A stretch of 64,000 nucleotides of DNA, from contig JBFWVZ010000001.1 in NCBI GenBank assembly GCA_050246475.1, positions 310,001-374,000 on the forward strand, in the 5' to 3' direction. Made by a program: the position numbers and the translations under genes. Under the pieces are notes generated by a model, which had not been told where the DNA came from, made no database searches, and was given only the letters and a program-made list of their open reading frames with translations. The stretch is from CADEEL01 sp050246475 (GTDB lineage Bacteria > Pseudomonadota > Alphaproteobacteria > Caulobacterales > Aquidulcibacteraceae). Below are positions 58,487 through 64,000 of this stretch, one piece after another (the first letter of the stretch is position 1; the number at the start of each line of letters is the position of its first letter).

Positions 58487-59653
58487 ATGAATTTGCCGCA
58501 GACCTTTGTCGTTGCTTCCTTTTTCGCGCTCGCGGCGCCGCAATGGGCTTACGCGCAAGGCGAATTGTCCGTGCGCGGACGCATCCATCTGGATTTCTCG
58601 GAGACGGAAACTTCTTTCGACGGCGCTGCGGCGCAAAGCTTCTCGCGCGCGGGCGTGCGGCGCGCGCACCTTGGCGTGCAGGGCCAATTCTCCGAGGCGT
58701 GGCACTTTTTGTTCGAGGCGACGCTGACGCCGGACGCGACGGGCGATCTCGATCAGTTCGGCGTCGACGATTTCTATGTGATGCGCCGCCAGGGCGCGCA
58801 CTCGCTGTATTTCGGCGAGCAGAAGGCCACCGCGCCGATCGAAGCGCAGACGTCATCCAACACGACGCAGTTCAACGAGCGCTCCGCCCATATCGGCGCC
58901 TTCGATTTCGGGCGTTCGCTCGGCGTCGCCTACGCCTTCGAAGGCGAGGGCTGGACGCTCGCCGCCGGGCTCTCGTCCGGCTCGCTCAGCGATTTCGAGC
59001 CGCTCGACGAAGGGCCGTTCATGGCGTCGGCCCGTGTCACGCGTTTCTGGGGCGCACCGCGGGAGGGACGCGTGCTTCACCTCGCCGCCGCGGCGCGGCT
59101 GCGCGAAGCCGGCGAGAACGAGGCCATCACCTATTCGACGCGCCCCGCGCTGGCGCGCGCCGGATCCTCTTCGCTCAGCGCGGGCATCGCGGGCGAGCGC
59201 GACACCGCGCTGACGCTCGAAGGCGCGTGGCAGCACGGCCGCTGGGGAGCGGAGGCGGTGTTCACGCAGGTCTGGGGCGAGAGCTTTGCGGGCGCGGACT
59301 ATGCGCTCAACGGCTATTACGTGGACGTCTTCTTTTCGCTGACCGGCGAGCCGCGCTCATACAACACAGCGCAAGGCGCGTTCGGCCACGTTCGTCCGGC
59401 GCGCCCGATCACTGAAGGCGGGCCTGGGCAATGGATGCTGGCGGCGCGCTACGACGCGATCGATCTCGACGATGCAATCGGCGGCGCATCGCGCGGCGAA
59501 CAAATTTCGCAACTCATCGGCCTGCAATGGACGCCGATCGAACGCTTCGTGATGCGCCTCAATTACGGGCACACCGAAATCGACCGCGCAATCGGCTTCG
59601 ACGGCGAAAGCGACGTGGTCTCTTTCCGCGTTCAGTACGACTTCTCGACCTAA
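58487..59653 (+). CDS. OprO/OprP-like outer-membrane porin
   Basis: A 388-residue outer-membrane protein. The signal peptide is MNLPQTFVVASFFALAAP with cleavage near AYA-QG. The mature start ELSVRGRIHLDFSETETSF and RRAHLGVQGQFSEAWHFLFEATLTPDA are typical of phosphate-selective OprO/P porins. QFGVDDFYVMRRQGAHSLYFGEQKA and FDFGRSLGVAYAFEGEGW follow, and the last strand SDVVSFRVQYDFST ends close to an aromatic. It would admit anions, classically phosphate or pyrophosphate. The ATG at 58487 (AGGAG upstream) is used instead of the frame start at 58421, which lies before the signal peptide. Confidence 0.88.
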   Translation: MNLPQTFVVASFFALAAPQWAYAQGELSVRGRIHLDFSETETSFDGAAAQSFSRAGVRRAHLGVQGQFSEAWHFLFEATLTPDATGDLDQFGVDDFYVMRRQGAHSLYFGEQKATAPIEAQTSSNTTQFNERSAHIGAFDFGRSLGVAYAFEGEGWTLAAGLSSGSLSDFEPLDEGPFMASARVTRFWGAPREGRVLHLAAAARLREAGENEAITYSTRPALARAGSSSLSAGIAGERDTALTLEGAWQHGRWGAEAVFTQVWGESFAGADYALNGYYVDVFFSLTGEPRSYNTAQGAFGHVRPARPITEGGPGQWMLAARYDAIDLDDAIGGASRGEQISQLIGLQWTPIERFVMRLNYGHTEIDRAIGFDGESDVVSFRVQYDFST

Positions 59654-59654
59654 C

Positions 59655-59687
59655 GCGTCATCAAATCATCATCGAATTGTCATCGAG
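59655..59687 (+). promoter_or_regulatory. Three 11-bp PhoB-box-like direct repeats
   Basis: GCGTCATCAAA, TCATCATCGAA and TTGTCATCGAG lie head to tail at 59655-59665, 59666-59676 and 59677-59687. The 11-bp period and TGTCAT core are the hallmarks of PhoB sites (CTGTCAT-N4 repeats). The units match the 7-base core at 5, 4 and 6 positions. They begin one base after the porin stop, 333 bp before the repeat lipoprotein. Confidence 0.45.
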
Positions 59688-60020
59688 TGCGCATGCGCGT
59701 CAGTTCGTGTGCGGACGGTTTCGTTTTGAGTGTTGCATCGACGCCGCGCCTTCGCGCGCGAAGCTCGAGAAACGCAACGTTCTCAAGTGTTTTTCCGATT
59801 TCACTTTGCGCGCGCGATGCGCGGCAAACGCGTCAGTCGCGCATGATCACCACGCATGATTGCGTGCGCGTCGAGCAATCGTCCGATTGCAACGCGAAGC
59901 GTCATTAAACCATTGCATTGAGTCCCTAGTCGAAGGCGAGCGGGATCGCCCAAAGCGCGGGCCGCACAGACGTTTTCACGTGCGGAGCACACGCGCTTCG
60001 GACGAGGTGGGGGACTTTTC
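59688..60020. other. 333-bp non-coding interval before the repeat lipoprotein
   Basis: No frame here looks coding; those present are rich in Arg/Ser and lack starts with ribosome-binding sites. The stretch is less GC-rich than genes and includes ATTAAACCATTGCATTGAG near 59905-59925. A GTGCGGAGCACACG palindrome-like segment is at about 59980-59993. Probably promoter and leader for the downstream gene. Confidence 0.5.
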
Positions 60021-62762
60021 ATGAAACTTGGAACGCGCTTGCGCGCAGCCTTTGTCGCGCTCGCTCTCGGGCTGGCAAGCTGCAGCGGATCCGACATCGC
60101 TTCGCCTGGCGCGAGCGATCCTGGCACAGGCCCGGGCGGCCCGGGCGGGCCGGGCGGACCGGGCGGACCGGGCGCAGGCACGTGCCCCACAGGTTTCGCT
60201 ACGCTGACGGCTGTCAACGGCATCACCGTTTGCGAGGTCGTCGGCCAAATCCTCAACAATCTGACGCTGCCGAACGTCGCGGGCGTCGCTTATCGCCTCA
60301 ATGGCCGTGTCGATGTCGGCCTTGACATTGGCGGCGACGGCAACGCGCCCAACGGCCAGCGCGCGACGCTGACGATCGAGCCTGGGGTGACGGTGTTCGG
60401 CGCTTCGGGCGCGGACTATCTCGTCATCAATCGCGGCTCACAGATCGTCGCTGACGGCACGCCCGTCGATCCGATTATTTTCACAAGCCAATCCGATCTC
60501 GACGGAACGGTCGATGAGGAAAACGACATCGGCGAATGGGGCGGCGTGGTGATCTTGGGGCGGGCCCCAATCGGCAATTGCGGCACCGCCGCGACAGCCG
60601 GCACGGTCAATTGCCAGAACGACGTCGAAGGGGTGCAAGGAACGCCGGCGCTCTACGGCGGCGCGCTTCCGGCGGATCGCAGCGGCACGCTCGAATACGT
60701 TCAAGTGCGCTTCGCCGGCTTCCCGATCCCAGGCTCGAACGGCAACGAACTCAACGGCATCACGTTCGGCGGCGTCGGCTCCGAGACGGACGTCAGCTTC
60801 ATCCAAGTGCACAACAATGCGGACGACGGCGTCGAATTCTTCGGCGGCACGGTCAATGTCCGCTACCTGGTGCTGACCGGCAACGACGACGACTCGATCG
60901 ATTGGGACGCGGGTTGGATCGGCAACATCCAGTTCGCGGTGGTGCGCCAGCGCACGGCGGCGGGCGACCGGATGATCGAAGCCTCAAACGCGACGGACGC
61001 GGCAGACCCGCCGTTCCTGACGTCGCGCCCGACGCTCTCGAACTTCACGTTCATTGGCCAGCCGCAGCGCGGCTCCGGCGCAACGGCGGTCAACCTCACC
61101 GGCATCATCATGAATTCCGGCACCTCCGGCATTCTGGCGAACGGCGTGGTGGTCGGCTCGACGACCTGCCTCAACACGGACACGGCCGCAGGCTCGCCGG
61201 CGCCGACGTTCAACTCGATCCTGTTCGATTGCGCGGGCGCCTACGGCGCGGCGGCGACAGGACACATCGGGGCAGGCTCGAACAATTCAACGGCAGTCGC
61301 CAACACGCTCGCGGGCGTTTTCCCCGGCCCTGCGGAAACGACGCGCGATGCGGTCGATCCGCTGACGCTCGGCGGCTTCTTCGTTGCGGCCGACTATATC
61401 GGCGCCTTCGCGCCCGATGAGACGGAGACGGACAATTGGGCCGCGGGCTGGACATATCGCCTGTTCGAGGCGCCGCCTTGCCCGGCCGGCACGACAGAAG
61501 GCTCGCAATTCAATGGGCAACGCCGCTGCATCCTGGAGGGCGTCTATACGTCAAACCTTCGCCTGCGGCGCGGCAACATCTATCAGCTCGATGGACGCGT
61601 TGACATCGGCGACGATGTCGGCCCGACCGGCGGGGCAGGCGCTTCCGCAGTTCTCACGATCGACGCGGGCGTGACGATCTTCGGCACGTCCGGCGCCGAC
61701 TACCTCCTCATCAACCGCGGTTCGCAAATCGTGGCGAACGGCACGCGCAACTCGCCCATCGTGTTCACCTCCCTCGCGGATCTTGCGAACACGCAAACCG
61801 ATCCGGCCAATTCCATCGGCGAATGGGGCGGGGTGGTGATCCTGGGGCGCGCGCCGATCGGCAATTGCGGCACCGCAGCGGTTGCAGGCAGCCCGACATG
61901 CCAAAACGACGTCGAAGGCGTGCAGGGCGAGCCGGCGCTCTACGGCGGCAATTTGCCGACGGATACGAGCGGCAGCCTGCAATATGTCCAGGTTCGTTAT
62001 GCCGGCTTCCCGATCCCGGGCTCGGCGGGCAACGAACTGAACGGCATCACGTTCGGCGGCGTCGGCTCGAACACGCTGGCGCAGTACATCCAGGTGCACA
62101 ACAACGCTGACGACGGCGTCGAATTCTTCGGCGGCACGGTCAATGTCCGCTACCTGGTGCTGACCGGCAACGACGACGACTCGATCGATTGGGACGGCGG
62201 CTACACGGGCAGCATCCAGTTCGCGATCGTGCGCCAGCGCACGGCGGCGGGCGACCGGATGATCGAAGCCTCAAACGCGACGGACGCGGCAGACCCGCCG
62301 TTCCTGACGTCGCGCCCGACGCTCTCGAACTTCACGTTCCTCGGCCAGCCGCAACGCGGCTCGGGCGCAACGACCGTCAACCTCACCGGCATCATCATGA
62401 ATTCCGGCACCTCCGGCATTCTGGCGAACGGCGTGGTGGTCGGCTCGACGACCTGCCTCAACACGGACACGGCCGCAGGCTCGCCGGCGCCGACGTTCAA
62501 CTCGATCCTGTTCGATTGCTCAGGCGCCTACGGCGCGGCGGCGACCGGACACATCGGGGCAGGCTCGAACAATTCGACGGCGACGCCTGACACGCTCAGC
62601 GGCTTCATCAACGGGACGGAAGAAAACAACCGCCCGTTCGTCGATCCCGTGACGCTCGGCGGCTTCTTCATCGCGGCGCCTTATATCGGCGCTGTGCAGA
62701 ACGCGTCCGATCGCTGGTGGGCCGATTGGAGCTGCGGGCTCGAGGCCGCCACGCCCTGCTGA
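60021..62762 (+). CDS. Large surface lipoprotein with two internal 429-residue repeats
   Basis: A 913-residue predicted lipoprotein: MKLGTRLRAAFVALALGLAS then Cys (lipobox GLASC). A collagen-like Gly-Pro-Gly linker (about residues 35-50) is followed by two tandem copies of one domain (about residues 55-480 and 485-913). Each copy has a right-handed beta-helix-like pattern: NGRVDVG-DIG, LTIEPGVTVFGASGADYLVINRGSQIVA, IGEWGGVVILGRAPIGNCGTA, YVQVRFAGFPIPG-NGNELNGITFGGVGS, NNADDGVEFFGGTVNVRYLVLTGNDDDSIDWD and DRMIEASN. This domain recurs in large lipoproteins beside TonB receptors, including in Bacteroidetes. Three cysteine pairs recur per copy. A substrate-binding role with the downstream TonB receptor is likely but unproven. 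Confidence 0.8.
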   Translation: MKLGTRLRAAFVALALGLASCSGSDIASPGASDPGTGPGGPGGPGGPGGPGAGTCPTGFATLTAVNGITVCEVVGQILNNLTLPNVAGVAYRLNGRVDVGLDIGGDGNAPNGQRATLTIEPGVTVFGASGADYLVINRGSQIVADGTPVDPIIFTSQSDLDGTVDEENDIGEWGGVVILGRAPIGNCGTAATAGTVNCQNDVEGVQGTPALYGGALPADRSGTLEYVQVRFAGFPIPGSNGNELNGITFGGVGSETDVSFIQVHNNADDGVEFFGGTVNVRYLVLTGNDDDSIDWDAGWIGNIQFAVVRQRTAAGDRMIEASNATDAADPPFLTSRPTLSNFTFIGQPQRGSGATAVNLTGIIMNSGTSGILANGVVVGSTTCLNTDTAAGSPAPTFNSILFDCAGAYGAAATGHIGAGSNNSTAVANTLAGVFPGPAETTRDAVDPLTLGGFFVAADYIGAFAPDETETDNWAAGWTYRLFEAPPCPAGTTEGSQFNGQRRCILEGVYTSNLRLRRGNIYQLDGRVDIGDDVGPTGGAGASAVLTIDAGVTIFGTSGADYLLINRGSQIVANGTRNSPIVFTSLADLANTQTDPANSIGEWGGVVILGRAPIGNCGTAAVAGSPTCQNDVEGVQGEPALYGGNLPTDTSGSLQYVQVRYAGFPIPGSAGNELNGITFGGVGSNTLAQYIQVHNNADDGVEFFGGTVNVRYLVLTGNDDDSIDWDGGYTGSIQFAIVRQRTAAGDRMIEASNATDAADPPFLTSRPTLSNFTFLGQPQRGSGATTVNLTGIIMNSGTSGILANGVVVGSTTCLNTDTAAGSPAPTFNSILFDCSGAYGAAATGHIGAGSNNSTATPDTLSGFINGTEENNRPFVDPVTLGGFFIAAPYIGAVQNASDRWWADWSCGLEAATPC
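60800..61300 (+). repeat. Internal repeat copy 1, near-identical segment
   Basis: Matches 62087-62587 at a fixed offset of 1287 bp. Long blocks, including third codon positions, are identical. The main difference is at about 60907-60940. Confidence 0.85.
62087..62587 (+). repeat. Internal repeat copy 2, near-identical segment
   Basis: Partner of 60800-61300, in the same frame 429 codons later. The 5' halves of the two repeats (60240-60530 and 61520-61815) are much more diverged than this part. Confidence 0.85.
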
Positions 62763-62771
62763 TGCGGGCAC

Positions 62772-62800
62772 GCGGGCGCCGCCTTCAGGGCGGCGCCCGC
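62772..62800 (+). terminator. Hairpin between lipoprotein and TonB receptor genes
   Basis: GCGGGCGCCGCC (62772-62783) pairs with GGCGGCGCCCGC (62789-62800), loop TTCAG. A weak pyrimidine tract (TCCGCCTCTCTCCC) follows, so partial termination is more likely than a complete stop. Confidence 0.6.
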
Positions 62801-62840
62801 TCCGCCTCTCTCCCTTGAATCCGACGAAAGCGCATGCGCC

Positions 62841-64000
62841 ATGAAACTCTCGACCAAGTTCAACCGCTTCCTGCTGCTTACAACCATGCTGTTTGCGCCA
62901 TCCTTGGCGCTGGCGCAGGAAACGACGCCGCCAACCGATCCCGCCGCTGCAGACGCTGACGCGACCGTCGAGGACGAAGTCTTCGAAGAGGATGGCGAAA
63001 TCGTCGTCCGCGGGCGCTTCATCCCGATGCCAATGCGCCAGACTTCGGAGGTCGCGACGTTTCTTTCGGCGGAAGATCTCTCCCGCCAAGGCGACAGCGA
63101 CGCAGCCCAGGCGCTGACGCGCCTCACCGGCCTCAGCATCGTTTCTGGGCGCTTCGCGTTCGTGCGCGGCCTTGGGGAACGCTATTCCTCGGCGCTGCTC
63201 AACGGCTCGCCGTTGCCCAGCCCGGAGCCGCTGCGGCGCACGGTGCCGTTCGATCTCTTTCCGGCCAATATTCTTGACGGCGCGACGGTGCAGAAGACGT
63301 TCTCGCCGAACTATCCGGGCGAGTTCGGCGGCGGCATCATTGATTTGCGCACGGTGCGCATTCCCAACGAATCGTTCTTGTCACTGCAAGTCGGCGTTGG
63401 CGCCAATCTGGAGACGACACTTAGACACGGCATTTTCTATCACGGCAGCGATACCGACTGGACTGGCTACGACGACGGTTTGCGAGATATTCCCGCGCCA
63501 ATCGCGGCGGCGCTCGCGGGATCGTCGCGGATCGGGGAAGGGAGCTTCAGCGACGACCAATTGGAGGCGATGGGCGAGAGCCTGGTCAATTCGCCCGTCA
63601 CGGTCATTCAATCCACCAACGATCTTTGGCCCGACGCCGAGTTCGAATTGAACGGCGGTCTTTCAATCGACGTCGGTGAGATGAATATCGGCCTCGTCGG
63701 CGTCATCGGGCACGATTCATCGTGGACGACGGAGAACGCGTCGCGCGGCGCCATCATCGGCAATCAGGTCGTCGAGCAGGGGGACAGCCTCACGACGACG
63801 TGGGACATCACGACCAATGCGCTCGGCAGCGCCAGCATTGGCTGGGACGAACACGCGATCACGGCCACGGGCCTCTACATCCACTCGACGGCGCGCGAAG
63901 CGCAGCTGCAGCGCTATTTCACCCTCGCGGGCGGGACAAATTGTTTGCCCGGCGAATGCATCGACAACCGCTTCCAAGAAGCGACCGGCTGGTTCGAGCG
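62841..64000 (+). CDS. TonB-dependent receptor (3' end outside window)
   Basis: The first 386 residues of an outer-membrane receptor. Signal peptide (FLLLTTMLFAPSLALA), an acidic linker (TPPTDPAAADADATVEDEVFEEDG), a TonB-box-like EIVVRGRF, and the plug domain: SEVATFLSAEDLSRQGDSDAAQALTRLTGLSIVSGRFAFVRGLGERYSSALLNGSPLPSPEP, then AGTVQKTFSPNYPGEFGGGIIDLRT-like features (GATVQKTFSP, GEFGGGIIDL). Barrel strands begin after about residue 180. The window ends inside the barrel. The plug type (RGLGERYSS...LPSPEP) is found in receptors paired with the large repeat lipoproteins. The ligand is unknown. Confidence 0.92.
   Translation, partial: MKLSTKFNRFLLLTTMLFAPSLALAQETTPPTDPAAADADATVEDEVFEEDGEIVVRGRFIPMPMRQTSEVATFLSAEDLSRQGDSDAAQALTRLTGLSIVSGRFAFVRGLGERYSSALLNGSPLPSPEPLRRTVPFDLFPANILDGATVQKTFSPNYPGEFGGGIIDLRTVRIPNESFLSLQVGVGANLETTLRHGIFYHGSDTDWTGYDDGLRDIPAPIAAALAGSSRIGEGSFSDDQLEAMGESLVNSPVTVIQSTNDLWPDAEFELNGGLSIDVGEMNIGLVGVIGHDSSWTTENASRGAIIGNQVVEQGDSLTTTWDITTNALGSASIGWDEHAITATGLYIHSTAREAQLQRYFTLAGGTNCLPGECIDNRFQEATGWFE

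Noticed and set aside
59687..59908. 73-codon plus-strand frame before the large lipoprotein
   Set aside because: No ribosome-binding site, Arg/Ser-rich composition and no recognisable motif. More likely leader or promoter DNA.

Overview
This is GC-rich DNA, apparently chromosomal, from an alphaproteobacterium that looks like a member of the Caulobacterales or a Hyphomonadaceae-type relative. The main evidence is a full-length CtrA cell-cycle regulator (45424-46143) with a phosphorylatable Asp51 and a C-terminal Ala-Ala. It lies divergent to fliI-fliJ across a spacer holding five GANTC (CcrM-type) sites. A TonB-dependent receptor, OprP- and OmpW-type outer-membrane proteins, lipoproteins and heptose synthesis (hldE) show a Gram-negative envelope. 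I see no rRNA, tRNA, insertion sequence, prophage or CRISPR array.

Layout. 1-8.2 kb: a partial FkbM methyltransferase, an esterase and an HNH nuclease. Then comes a tightly overlapping leftward chain (parvulin lipoprotein, argJ, NUDIX hydrolase, a 57-residue Flp pilin), divergent to secA. 8.3-12.7 kb: a PAS/receiver protein whose kinase core has lost its histidine, and a four-gene leftward operon (membrane protein, HAD phosphatase, CDP-alcohol phosphotransferase, GDPD-like protein). 12.7-22.7 kb: uvrC, a Gly-rich cold-shock protein, a YhhQ-type transporter, rlmJ, a BLUF photoreceptor, small enzymes, OmpW and uvrB. 22.8-34.6 kb: an S9 peptidase, an ATP-grasp ligase overlapping a HEAGH metallopeptidase, a lipase, threonine deaminase, a CsgG-like/SH3 protein, then a coupled run of GST, two FKBP lipoproteins and argE, with cysQ converging. 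34.7-43.8 kb: a nucleotide-sugar epimerase, nadE, hldE and the ydbH-ynbE-ydbL lipid-transport operon. 43.9-48.5 kb: an M23 peptidase, ctrA, fliIJ and two tandem 30-codon paralogous micro-ORFs. 48.6-54.4 kb: GNAT, GFA, SDR-type reductase, a YCII/ECF42 sigma-factor pair, an acid phosphatase, a GST and a DHFR-like protein. 54.4-55.7 kb: a lower-GC two-gene insert (unknown protein; DUF4291 protein with a helical extension). 55.7-58.2 kb: polyamine genes (a deoxyhypusine-synthase-like protein and ornithine decarboxylase) behind a structured leader. 58.4-64 kb: an OprP-like porin, a large lipoprotein made of two 429-residue repeats, and a TonB receptor cut by the window edge.

Most genes are housekeeping. 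The least explained parts are: the duplicated RNA motif before the ornithine decarboxylase; the porin, repeat-lipoprotein and TonB-receptor cluster with PhoB-like repeats; the twin micro-ORFs; the lipid-like four-gene operon; and the ATP-grasp/metallopeptidase pair. All functional calls rest on reading motifs and remembered family features. No database search was run.
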